This document shows positions 1-5,213 of a stretch of 8,499 bases of DNA, in pieces; the stretch's first letter is position 1; the number at the start of each line of letters is the position of its first letter. Under the pieces are notes generated by a model. It was given only the letters and a program-made list of their open reading frames with translations, was not told the DNA's origin and ran no database searches. Made by a program: the position numbers and the translations under genes. Origin of the DNA: Anaerolineae bacterium (lineage in GTDB: Bacteria > Chloroflexota > Anaerolineae > B4-G1 > DUEL01); contig JAOZPF010000118.1 of NCBI GenBank assembly GCA_029932895.1, forward strand, positions 1 to 8,499. Reading direction: 5' to 3'.

Positions 1-60
1 GGGTTTCAGGTTGAGGGGTTTCAGGTTGAGGGGTTTCAGGTTGGGAGGTTTCAGGTTTCA
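1..60. repeat. Tandem array of four 15-bp GGTTTCAGG-type units (left flank)
   Basis: Four consecutive 15-base units are seen at 1-15, 16-30, 31-45 and 46-60. The first two are identical (GGGTTTCAGGTTGAG) and the other two differ at a few positions. The array starts at the window edge, so it probably continues to the left. It ends 2 bases before the stop codon of the four-helix-bundle gene. The last two units (31-60) match 525-554 on the other side of that gene at 28 of 30 bases in the same orientation. The array is also complementary to the array at 573-614. There are no unique spacers between units, so it is not a CRISPR array. Confidence 0.92.
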
Positions 61-62
61 TG

Positions 63-509
63 TTATGCTCCTTCTTCAGACGCTGGTATTTCTGAGGTCA
101 GATACCAGGTTGGGTCTGATTCCCGCAGCTTGGCTCCTTTGTAAGGTGTTTTCTTTAGATACTCGATAAAGCTGTAGAGGCGGCGGGATAGTGTCTCGCA
201 GCGCTCGATCAGGTCGTCGCATTCGGCTTGGGGGATGTATTTCAGGTCGAGGGCTGTGTATGCCTGAGAACGCACTTCGCCGTTGGAGCCTTTGGCTATG
301 TACAAAAAGTGTATGAACTCTTTGTTGGTTCCGCGCTCAAAACCCTCGGCGATGTTGGACATTGTCGAGACCGCCGCACGTTGTATCTGACTTGCCAGGT
401 CATACCGTTCCGCCGCTGGGAACTGGGCGGTCAGTTTGTACACAGCGGTCACTATACTGCGCGCTTCTTGCCATACACGGAGGTCTTCAAAGTGTTCGAC
501 GGTGGGCAT
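63..509 (-). CDS. Four-helix-bundle protein, 23S rRNA intervening-sequence (IVS/S23) family
   Basis: The 148-residue product matches the small helical family first found in 23S rRNA intervening sequences and related to the Avd accessory protein of diversity-generating retroelements. Visible family features are the N-terminal FEDLRVWQEA (7-16), the signature around AAVSTMSNIAEGFERG (45-60), the FLYIAKGSNGEVRSQ segment (68-82) and a last helix to about residue 120. The 27-residue tail beyond that is longer than the usual core of about 120. The molecular role of orphan members is not established. Nucleic-acid binding is proposed for relatives. The ATG at 507-509 is supported by AAGGAGT a few bases upstream. 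The gene lies on the same strand as, and downstream of, the Ldh-family gene, but is bounded on both sides by GGTTTCAGG repeats, so it looks like a repeat-bounded cassette and not a normal operon member. No promoter of its own is convincing. Confidence 0.9.
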   Translation of the reverse strand: MPTVEHFEDLRVWQEARSIVTAVYKLTAQFPAAERYDLASQIQRAAVSTMSNIAEGFERGTNKEFIHFLYIAKGSNGEVRSQAYTALDLKYIPQAECDDLIERCETLSRRLYSFIEYLKKTPYKGAKLRESDPTWYLTSEIPASEEGA

Positions 510-524
510 GGCACTCCTTTTGCT

Positions 525-554
525 GGGTTTCAGGTTGGATGGTTTCAGGTTTCA
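525..554. repeat. 30-bp direct repeat copy of 31-60
   Basis: Two 15-base units (525-539 and 540-554) repeat 31-60 in the same orientation with 28 of 30 identities; the two differences are adjacent, at the unit junction. Together with 31-60 this puts a direct repeat on both sides of the four-helix-bundle gene, as expected for a cassette that moves or is copied by recombination between repeats. Confidence 0.88.
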
Positions 555-590
555 GGTTGTCTATCAACTTGCAACCTGAAACCTGTAACC
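541..590. repeat. Long inverted repeat (hairpin) upstream of the four-helix-bundle gene
   Basis: Bases 546-559 and 572-585 are perfect reverse complements (14 bp). With one mismatch (545/586) the arms extend to 541-559 and 572-590, 19 positions around a 12-base loop. This is where the repeat array switches orientation. It lies in the 109 bp between the Ldh-family gene and the four-helix-bundle gene, so a transcript from the Ldh promoter would carry it as a strong hairpin. No T-run follows on either strand, so an intrinsic terminator is not clearly supported. Confidence 0.85.
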
Positions 591-614
591 TGAAACCTGT
601 AACCTGCAACCTGT
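573..614. repeat. Tandem array of three 14-bp AACCTGAAACCTGT-type units (right flank)
   Basis: Units at 573-586 and 587-600 are identical (AACCTGAAACCTGT), and 601-614 differs by one base. Read on the minus strand they are the same CAGGTT/TCAGGTT motif as the left array, so the outer flanks of the four-helix-bundle gene are inverted relative to each other. The array stops 4 bases before the Ldh-family stop codon. Confidence 0.9.
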
Positions 615-618
615 CCCC

Positions 619-1716
619 CTAAAACTCGGCCTTGACCCCAAACTCCTCCCCAATCGCCCGCAAATCCGCAGCGACCTTGGGATTGAGCGGGATGCCCTCG
701 CTGGCGCGACGGTCTGCCTCCTCGTACTCTTTTTCGCCGTGGATATAGATGCGCTCTTCACCCTCCGCCTTGGGCGCGTTCTTTAGCCGCTGTTGCAAGT
801 CGTCCATCGCCGCTTTGAACTCGTCCACCGGGCGGAACGCATCCACCCGCCAGGCCCCGAAAAAGTGCCCAATCGCCGAGGGGAGCGGGTTACCCGCCTC
901 GTCCTTGGGATAGACCAGGTCGGCATACGCCGCGCCGGAGAGAACGGCGGTGAAAATGTCCACCCACAGCGCCAGGCCGTACCCCTTGTAGCCGCGCAGC
1001 AATTCGCCAGCCCCACCCAGCGGCAGCAGTCCGCCGCCGGCCCGCTGCTTAAAGTTCTCCAACACCCGCCCGGCATCCGTCGTCGGCGTGCCGCTCTCGT
1101 CCGTGGCCCAGCCCAACGGGATCGGCTTTTCCAGGCGGTTATAGACCTCCAGCTTGCCGCGCGGCACCGTGCTCGTCGCCATATCGAGCACAAAGGGCCG
1201 CTCCTTGCCCGCCGGAGCGGCGACGGCAATGGGATTCGTGCCCAGCATCGCGTCCCGGCCAAATGTCGGCACCACCAACACGGCGGCGTTGGTCATCGAG
1301 ATGCCGATGCAGTCGTGCTCCAGCGCCATCATGGCATAGTAGCCGGCGATGCCAAAGTGATTCGAGTTGCGCACGGTCACAAATCCGGCCCCGTACTCTC
1401 GGGCCTTCTGGATCGCCTTCTCCATCGCCCGGTAAGAGACCGGCTGACCGAGGCCACCGCCGGCATCTATGAGCGCCGTCACCGCACTCTCGGCGACTGT
1501 CCTGACCTCTGGACGGGCGCGCATCATTCCGTTGCGCAGCCCGTTGACGTACCGCCGCAGCCGCGCCACACCGTGGCTGTCGATCCCGCGCAGGTCGGCC
1601 GCCACCAGCACGTTTGCCGTGATTTGGGCATCCTCCTCCGGGATGTCCATCTTGGTGAACACTCGCACGCAGAACTCTTTCAGGGGCTCTGCCCAGACCA
1701 GTACAGGCTCGTCCAT
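619..1716 (-). CDS. Ldh family (malate/L-lactate/ureidoglycolate dehydrogenase-type) NAD(P)-dependent oxidoreductase
   Basis: The 365-residue product belongs to the Ldh_2 family (malate, ureidoglycolate, sulfolactate and diketogulonate dehydrogenases), cytoplasmic enzymes that interconvert 2-hydroxy and 2-keto acids with NAD(P)H. Visible motifs are DSHGVARLRR with the conserved His48, RNSNHFG with His120, MLGTNPIAVAAP (158-168), LDMATS (177-182) and GYKGYGLAL (242-250). Length is normal for the family. I start at the ATG at 1714-1716 because GGAGGAGG lies just upstream; an open extension of 22 codons further upstream has no such site and crosses the likely promoter. The substrate cannot be told from sequence, and no pathway partners are next to it. 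It is transcribed away from the hydrolase gene. The 3' end abuts the repeat array of the four-helix-bundle cassette, which may alter its transcript end. Confidence 0.93.
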   Translation of the reverse strand: MDEPVLVWAEPLKEFCVRVFTKMDIPEEDAQITANVLVAADLRGIDSHGVARLRRYVNGLRNGMMRARPEVRTVAESAVTALIDAGGGLGQPVSYRAMEKAIQKAREYGAGFVTVRNSNHFGIAGYYAMMALEHDCIGISMTNAAVLVVPTFGRDAMLGTNPIAVAAPAGKERPFVLDMATSTVPRGKLEVYNRLEKPIPLGWATDESGTPTTDAGRVLENFKQRAGGGLLPLGGAGELLRGYKGYGLALWVDIFTAVLSGAAYADLVYPKDEAGNPLPSAIGHFFGAWRVDAFRPVDEFKAAMDDLQQRLKNAPKAEGEERIYIHGEKEYEEADRRASEGIPLNPKVAADLRAIGEEFGVKAEF

Positions 1717-1746
1717 CGTACCTCCTCCATTTGACAGATTGATTTT

Positions 1747-1775
1747 ATGGTAGCACAAGCCGGGTATAACGGCAA
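1747..1775 (-). promoter_or_regulatory. Probable sigma-70 promoter of the Ldh-family gene
   Basis: On the minus strand, TTGCCG (1770-1775) is followed after exactly 17 bases by TACCAT (1747-1752), preceded by TGTGC, a TRTG-extended -10. This predicts a start near 1740 and a 5' UTR of about 24 bases containing the GGAGGAGG ribosome-binding site. Confidence 0.6.
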
Positions 1776-1788
1776 GTGACAACTATCC

Positions 1789-1829
1789 CCATCCTCTCCG
1801 TCTCCATTCACGGGGAGCTGGGAGGATGG
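1789..1829. other. Hairpin-forming inverted repeat in the divergent intergenic region
   Basis: CCATCCTC (1789-1796) is the exact reverse complement of GAGGATGG (1822-1829). A second small stem, CTCC (1802-1805) with GGAG (1814-1817), nests inside. It lies upstream of both flanking promoters, so it would not be in either mRNA unless a more distal promoter is used. A weak minus-strand candidate for one is at 1854-1882. It may be a protein-binding site or part of an unrecognised transcript. Confidence 0.5.
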
Positions 1830-1831
1830 AG

Positions 1832-1924
1832 GAACTTGGGCCATCTCGCATGTACTGTAGCACAGAATCACGTTGGCTGCAACTGTGACAAGTTCTGGGC
1901 GGGCACAACGGCCCCCCTGTGGGG
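1832..1924. other. Nested inverted repeats, possible structured RNA or operator region
   Basis: GAACTTG (1832-1838) pairs with CAAGTTC (1889-1895). Directly abutting on the right arm, TCACGTTG (1868-1875) pairs with CAAC and GTGA (1880-1883 and 1885-1888) with one bulged T. CTGT/ACAG (1855-1858/1862-1865) sits in the left-side bulge. CCCC/GGGG (1914-1917/1921-1924) follows. I recognise no known RNA family or tRNA here. The stems could mark a small RNA gene or regulator sites between the two divergent genes. Confidence 0.4.
1854..1882 (-). promoter_or_regulatory. Weak second promoter candidate towards the Ldh-family gene
   Basis: Minus-strand TTGCAG (1877-1882), a 17-base gap and TACAGT (1854-1859) with TGTGC before the -10. 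The TGTGCTAC core is the same as in the proximal Ldh promoter. The -35 is poor, so support is mainly the extended -10. If used, it would place the hairpin at 1789-1829 in the Ldh leader. Confidence 0.3.
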
Positions 1925-1931
1925 ACCCAAC

Positions 1932-1960
1932 TTGACGGGCCGGGCGGAGCGGGGTAGAAT
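1932..1960 (+). promoter_or_regulatory. Strong sigma-70 promoter of the hydrolase-Nudix pair
   Basis: TTGACG (1932-1937), a 17-base spacer and TAGAAT (1955-1960), both hexamers 5 of 6 to consensus. The predicted start near 1967 leaves about 23 bases before the ATG at 1990, with the ribosome-binding site GGAGGGG at 1978-1984. Confidence 0.75.
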
Positions 1961-1989
1961 GTTTCCCAACGCCAGTTGGAGGGGCCAGA

Positions 1990-2769
1990 ATGACCCAGCA
2001 CTCACATCTCGACCCATCCCCATTTTCCCTGGACGGCGGGCCTGTCGGCGCGCTGCTCATCCACGGCTTTACCGGCTCGCCGCCAGAGATGCGCCTGATC
2101 GGCGACTATCTCCACGAGCGTGGCCTTACCGTCGCCGCGCCGCTCTTGCCCGGCCACGGGACGAACGTGGACGATATGAACCGCCGTAGCTGGACCGAAT
2201 GGACCGATTGCGTGGAGACGGCGCTGGCTGACCTGCAAGCTCGCTGCGAGACGGTCTTTGTCGGCGGCCTCTCTATGGGGGCCGTGCTTACCCTCTACTT
2301 GGCCGCTCACCACCCCGACCTGTCGGGCATTGTCCTCTACTCCCCCGCCGTCTGGCCGGCCAGCAGGCTGCTCTACTTGACCCCTGTGCTCAAGTACCTG
2401 CTCCCCAAAAAGCCCCAGTCCGGCGAGACCGACCTGACCGACCCTGCGGCCGACCTCCGCCTCTGGAGCTATGAGGAGGACCCCGTCTTTGCTGCTCACG
2501 AACTCCTAAAGCTGCTCCGGCGCGTGCGGCGGTTGCTCCCCCTCGTGACCTGTCCCGTGCTCATCATTCACAGCACGCACGACCAGGCCATCCACCCCCA
2601 GAGCGCACGGCGTACCTATGAGCGGGTCGGCGCGCCCGATAAGGAGCTGGTCACTCTGCACGACTCTGGTCACTGCCTCACTGTCGATAGCGAGTGGGAG
2701 TCCGTGGCTGCCATGACCTACCGCTTTATCCAGGCCCACCCGCCGGTGGGCGCGCATAGGCAGGACTGA
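1990..2769 (+). CDS. Alpha/beta hydrolase, Est30-like carboxylesterase/monoacylglycerol lipase type
   Basis: The 259-residue cytoplasmic serine hydrolase has a full catalytic set. The oxyanion-hole motif is HGFTG (25-29), the nucleophile is Ser95 in GGLSMG, the acid is Asp198 in HSTHDQA, and the base is His228 in DSGHC. Spacing and length are close to the Geobacillus carboxylesterase Est30 and related monoacylglycerol lipases, which cleave short- to medium-chain esters or glycerides. A cap insertion lies between about residues 125 and 180. No signal peptide is visible. The ATG at 1990 follows GGAGGGG by 5 bases. Its stop overlaps the start of the Nudix gene as TGATG, so the two are likely translated in a coupled way. 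The natural ester is unknown, and the partner suggests a clean-up role, but that is inference. Confidence 0.93.
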   Translation: MTQHSHLDPSPFSLDGGPVGALLIHGFTGSPPEMRLIGDYLHERGLTVAAPLLPGHGTNVDDMNRRSWTEWTDCVETALADLQARCETVFVGGLSMGAVLTLYLAAHHPDLSGIVLYSPAVWPASRLLYLTPVLKYLLPKKPQSGETDLTDPAADLRLWSYEEDPVFAAHELLKLLRRVRRLLPLVTCPVLIIHSTHDQAIHPQSARRTYERVGAPDKELVTLHDSGHCLTVDSEWESVAAMTYRFIQAHPPVGAHRQD

Positions 2770-3437
2770 TGCCCAGCCTGTTCACCGCCCTGCCCCCGCT
2801 CAGGCGGGTGAGCCATCCCCTCCTGGCTGGAAAAGCGATCACCCTGATCGGCGTCTCGGCTGTCCTCTATGACGACGAAACCTTCTACTTTGAGGTGAAC
2901 CGGCCGCGTCACTGGGCCAGGCGGGCCGACGGGACCCGCTCTGTTGGCATCGGCGCCATCGGCGGCCGGATCGAGCCAGGAGAGGGACCGCTGGCCTGCC
3001 TGCGGCGGGAAGTGCAGGAGGAGCTGGGGGTGGGGTTCCGGCTGGAGAGGCCGGAGCGCACCGCCGTCATCCACGAGTGGCAGGTGGCAGGCTGGCTGGA
3101 CCTCCCACCCAGTCGCAAGCATCCCACTCCCTATCTCGTCAACCTCCTGCCGCCGCAGCTTGGCGGGCCTGGAATGCCCGACCACGTGGCTATTCTCACT
3201 CTCCTGGGCCGGCCCCGCGGCCGCCCCCGCCGTTCCGACCTCTTTGGCCTGCTGACGGTCTCTCGCTCCGCCCTCGACTCTTTTTTCGAGCGTGAGGAGT
3301 GGCCATTGGAGAAAGCCTTGCGGCACCCTGGCCTCTCCTTCGATCTAGAGGCGGAGTTGCCTCCCGGCTGCGTCCTGCGCCCCGTGCTCACCGCCCGCGC
3401 TTTGCGGGTGCTGGCCCGCCAGGGGATCGTTCCCTGA
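2769..3437 (+). CDS. Nudix hydrolase domain protein
   Basis: The 222-residue protein contains a perfect Nudix box (G-x5-E-x7-REVQEELGV, residues 66-88), whose glutamates bind the metal that cleaves nucleoside-diphosphate-linked substrates. The box lies about 65 residues in, after strands containing ITLIGVSAVLYDD. The C-terminal half (about 115-222) is longer than a minimal Nudix domain of about 150 residues and is rich in Arg, Pro and Leu, with a long predicted helix near the end. I do not recognise the subfamily, so the substrate is open. It starts inside the stop codon of the hydrolase gene (TGATG), with no separate promoter, which indicates an operon and translational coupling. It is followed by a 263-bp gap. 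Confidence 0.88.
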   Translation: MPSLFTALPPLRRVSHPLLAGKAITLIGVSAVLYDDETFYFEVNRPRHWARRADGTRSVGIGAIGGRIEPGEGPLACLRREVQEELGVGFRLERPERTAVIHEWQVAGWLDLPPSRKHPTPYLVNLLPPQLGGPGMPDHVAILTLLGRPRGRPRRSDLFGLLTVSRSALDSFFEREEWPLEKALRHPGLSFDLEAELPPGCVLRPVLTARALRVLARQGIVP

Positions 3438-3531
3438 TAGCCGCGTAGGGTTGTCGTCGGTCAGTCGTCGCTTTCCCGACCGTTGGACAGCCCATACCCG
3501 CCCCCCTATCGTCGAGTAACCTCCGCCTCGC

Positions 3532-3542
3532 TGTGGTATCCT
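3532..3542 (+). promoter_or_regulatory. TRTG-extended -10 promoter element
   Basis: TGTGGTATCCT has TG at the extended -10 position and TATCCT as -10 (3537-3542). No good -35 is found 16-18 bases upstream, which extended -10 promoters can tolerate. Predicted start near 3549, exactly where the first leader hairpin begins. Confidence 0.45.
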
Positions 3543-3548
3543 ACACTC

Positions 3549-3700
3549 GCCGGTGCACACCCGGCTTCAGGCCAACCAGCGCCGGGCCCGGGCGCAGGGC
3601 GGCATAGGGCAGGGCCTGACAGGAAAAGCGGGAAAGCGAGGCGCAGCCACCCTGAATCCACCGCCCGGGTCCTCCACATTCAGCCAGGGGGCGCAGAGGA
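3549..3700 (+). other. Structured untranslated leader before the small membrane protein gene
   Basis: This 152-base stretch lies between the promoter element and the ATG at 3701. It holds three local hairpins: GCCGG (3549-3553) with CCGGC (3561-3565), GCGCC (3579-3583) with GGCGC (3591-3595), and CTGAAT (3652-3657) with ATTCAG (3678-3683). The heptamer GGCGCAG occurs three times, at 3591, 3640 and 3690, spaced 49-50 bases. I recognise no known riboswitch class. Upstream of this (3438-3530) I see nothing else of note. Confidence 0.4.
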
Positions 3701-4051
3701 ATGGAGTCAAGCGGAACAACCAGACATGTCGCGGGCGATCTCAGTATGCTGATGGCCGTGGTTACCTTCGTGGCGATGTGGGGTGGGGTGACGCTCCTGC
3801 TCACCGACCCCCACGGCATCCATCTCCCGCCCTTTGCGCCCGGTCCACGCAGTACCCTCACCAGCATTCTCCTGTTCTGGATCCCCACCGTGACCGGGGC
3901 GCTGGCCTGCTTGAGCGGGTTGGCGGGCCTCGTGGGGGCGGGGGGACCTGATGCGCGGCGGCGGGCGGTAGCCGGGCTCCTGCTCGGCCTCACCCCGGCT
4001 TGCCTGGCAGCCACCTGGCTGGGGTGGGTGTTGGTCAGTGGCGGACGGTAG
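3701..4051 (+). CDS. Small membrane protein, three predicted transmembrane segments, unknown function
   Basis: I do not recognise this 116-residue product. It has hydrophobic segments at about 15-35, 53-79 and 89-112, separated by a Pro/Gly-rich outer loop (35-50) and a short Arg-rich, probably cytoplasmic loop (GGPDARRRA, 81-89). That arrangement is consistent with an inner-membrane protein. An in-frame stop at 3653-3655 limits upstream extension, and the ATG at 3701 is the first ATG after it. The purine-rich AGAGGA directly abuts this ATG, too close for a normal ribosome-binding site, so the ATG at 3746 (residue 16) is an alternative. A second small membrane protein gene follows 36 bases later, suggesting a shared unit. 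No cysteine, heme or metal motif points to a function. Confidence 0.65.
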   Translation: MESSGTTRHVAGDLSMLMAVVTFVAMWGGVTLLLTDPHGIHLPPFAPGPRSTLTSILLFWIPTVTGALACLSGLAGLVGAGGPDARRRAVAGLLLGLTPACLAATWLGWVLVSGGR

Positions 4052-4067
4052 CCTGCCTCTGGTGCGC

Positions 4068-4073
4068 TATGAT
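4068..4073 (+). promoter_or_regulatory. Possible -10 element before the 62-residue membrane protein gene
   Basis: TATGAT matches the -10 consensus at 5 of 6 positions, 14 bases before the ATG at 4088. No -35 is evident. If used, the transcript would have a leader of only about 8 bases with no ribosome-binding site. Read-through from the gene upstream is as likely. Confidence 0.3.
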
Positions 4074-4087
4074 CGCGAGTTGAACCA

Positions 4088-4276
4088 ATGTTAGCACGAA
4101 CTCGGCTTCTAGGATACCTGCTCTGTGGCGGCGTCATCGGGCTGCTGGCGATGGCGCTCCTGGTCGTGGCGGGGAACGGCGTGCCCCGTGGTGGCGCGCT
4201 GGTCGCTCTCCTCCTGGTGGGCGGGACCCTGCCGCTGGCTAGCGCGGCCTGGGGCGGTGCCTTCCGCCAGCGTTGA
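4088..4276 (+). CDS. Very small membrane protein, two predicted transmembrane segments
   Basis: The 62-residue product is almost entirely hydrophobic: segments at about 7-28 and 36-56 joined by a short Gly/Pro/Arg turn (GNGVPRGG, 29-36), with basic ends (MLARTR and FRQR). That pattern suits a helical hairpin in the inner membrane with both ends inside. I do not recognise a family. It follows the three-segment membrane protein by 36 bases on the same strand and precedes the promoter of the secreted NAGPA-like protein. No ribosome-binding site is seen before the ATG, so it may be leaderless or coupled to upstream translation. It could also be a chance open frame in GC-rich DNA, but its clean two-segment profile argues for a gene. 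Confidence 0.55.
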   Translation: MLARTRLLGYLLCGGVIGLLAMALLVVAGNGVPRGGALVALLLVGGTLPLASAAWGGAFRQR

Positions 4277-4285
4277 CTATCCCGC

Positions 4286-4314
4286 TTGTCATCCGGGCCA
4301 GATGGGAGTACTAT
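4286..4314 (+). promoter_or_regulatory. Promoter of the NAGPA-like gene, giving a near-leaderless mRNA
   Basis: TTGTCA (4286-4291, 5 of 6) is followed by a 17-base gap and TACTAT (4309-4314, 4 of 6); TATACT at 4312-4317 is an overlapping alternative -10. Transcription should begin near 4321-4325, at or just before the ATG at 4325. Confidence 0.6.
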
Positions 4315-4320
4315 ACTCCC
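4304..4320. promoter_or_regulatory. Perfect dyad over the -10 element (operator candidate)
   Basis: GGGAGTA (4304-4310), CTA, then TACTCCC (4314-4320): a perfect 7-bp inverted repeat with a 3-base centre that covers the -10 and ends at the predicted transcription start. A repressor dimer bound here would block the promoter. No regulator gene is in the window. Confidence 0.5.
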
Positions 4321-4324
4321 GCCT

Positions 4325-5176
4325 ATGAACCGCCAGCCTCTCGAATTCCCCGTGAACTGTCCGCGCCACATTGCCCTCGTCGCTGCACTGGCCCTGGCGC
4401 TGACGACCCTGACCTGTAGTGTGCCGGGGCTGTTTCCCACACCCACTCCCACCATTTTCCCCACCCCCACCTCTGAACCAGCGGATACCGGCTGGCAGCC
4501 CCTGGAACCAGGTGCCGAGATGCGCGTGCTTCTGGTTCCCACTGGCGACGTCGTGGAGCGGCTGGTGCTGGTCCGCCTCGATCCCTCACGTTTCCGCTTC
4601 CGGGTCCGCTACACCCCCGGCAGCGCGCGGCGCGTGTCCGAATGGGCTGCCGCCGAGACTGCGGACACGTTTCTGCTGGTGGTCAACGGGGGATATTTTA
4701 CCCCCGAGTATCTGGCTACGGGCCTCCTGGTCAGCGACGGGCAGGTCTATAATACCTCATACGGCGACTTTGCGGGGATGTTCGCCGTGCTGCCCGACGG
4801 GCGGGTCCAGGTGCGCTGGCTGGCGGAGCAGCCCTACACCTCCGGCGAGTCGCTCCAAGAGGCTGTTCAATGCTTTCCCCTGCTGGTCAAACCTGGAGGG
4901 GTGATGGGTTTTCCCACTGTCACGGACACCCCCGCTCGCCGTACAGTCGTCGCGCAGGACCGGGAGGGGCGCATTATCTTTGTCGCTGCACCACGGGGAT
5001 ATCTCACCTTGCACCAGTTGGCGCGCTGGCTGACGGAATCGGATCTGGGGCTGGATGTGGCCATAAACCTGGACGGGGGACAGTCGACCGGGCTGGTCCT
5101 CTCGCTGGGGGAGCCGCTAGTTCACATCGACTCGATTGTGCCGGTGCCGGCGGTCATCGTGGTCGAGCGGCGCTGA
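4325..5176 (+). CDS. Secreted phosphodiester glycosidase (NAGPA/DUF2233 domain) family protein
   Basis: The 283-residue product has an export signal (about 14-31, ending near Cys31), a Thr/Pro-rich linker (39-50) and then a NAGPA domain (about 65-283). Members related to the mammalian uncovering enzyme cleave sugar-phosphate diesters, and bacterial ones are thought to act on cell-surface glycans. Seen motifs are VVNGGYF (119-125), ARRTVV (204-209) and INLDGGQST (247-255), typical of the family fold and active site. TLTC before the linker is a weak lipobox (Thr at -1), so it may be a lipoprotein or simply secreted. The ATG at 4325 is chosen because the promoter puts transcription start within a few bases of it. 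No ribosome-binding site exists, so translation is probably leaderless. A TTG at 4286 in frame lies inside the promoter and is unlikely. It stands alone between two promoters. Confidence 0.87.
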   Translation: MNRQPLEFPVNCPRHIALVAALALALTTLTCSVPGLFPTPTPTIFPTPTSEPADTGWQPLEPGAEMRVLLVPTGDVVERLVLVRLDPSRFRFRVRYTPGSARRVSEWAAAETADTFLLVVNGGYFTPEYLATGLLVSDGQVYNTSYGDFAGMFAVLPDGRVQVRWLAEQPYTSGESLQEAVQCFPLLVKPGGVMGFPTVTDTPARRTVVAQDREGRIIFVAAPRGYLTLHQLARWLTESDLGLDVAINLDGGQSTGLVLSLGEPLVHIDSIVPVPAVIVVERR

Positions 5177-5179
5177 ATC

Positions 5180-5207
5180 TTGCTTCTCCCCCCCTTTGTG
5201 GTATCAT
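5180..5207 (+). promoter_or_regulatory. Promoter of the large membrane protein gene
   Basis: TTGCTT (5180-5185), a 16-base gap and TATCAT (5202-5207) with TGTGG before it (TRTG-extended -10). Predicted start near 5214, only 13 bases after the previous stop codon's promoter begins. Confidence 0.6.
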
Positions 5208-5213
5208 CCCCTC

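Noticed and set aside
1..60. CRISPR array
   Set aside because: The repeats are 15 bases, directly adjacent, with no unique spacers and no cas genes nearby.
564..761. Minus-strand open frame spanning the repeat array and the end of the Ldh-family gene
   Set aside because: It overlaps the Ldh C-terminus in another frame and its tail is translated repeat sequence.
793..1734. Long plus-strand open frame (313 codons) opposite the Ldh-family gene
   Set aside because: It is the antisense shadow of a well-supported dehydrogenase, is rich in Arg/His/Pro, and shows no family features.
3618..3695. Cyclic-di-GMP (GEMM-I) riboswitch
   Set aside because: A few short strings (CAGGGC, GGAAAGCGAGGCGCAGCCACC, AGCCAGG) resemble parts of the class, but the conserved core between them and the expected pairing do not line up. 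A covariance-model hit would reverse this.
3541..4542. Long minus-strand open frame (333 codons) across the small membrane proteins
   Set aside because: Composition is Arg/Pro/Ser-rich as expected of GC-rich antisense frames. It crosses two promoters and overlaps the start of the NAGPA-like gene, and the plus-strand products have clear membrane or domain features.
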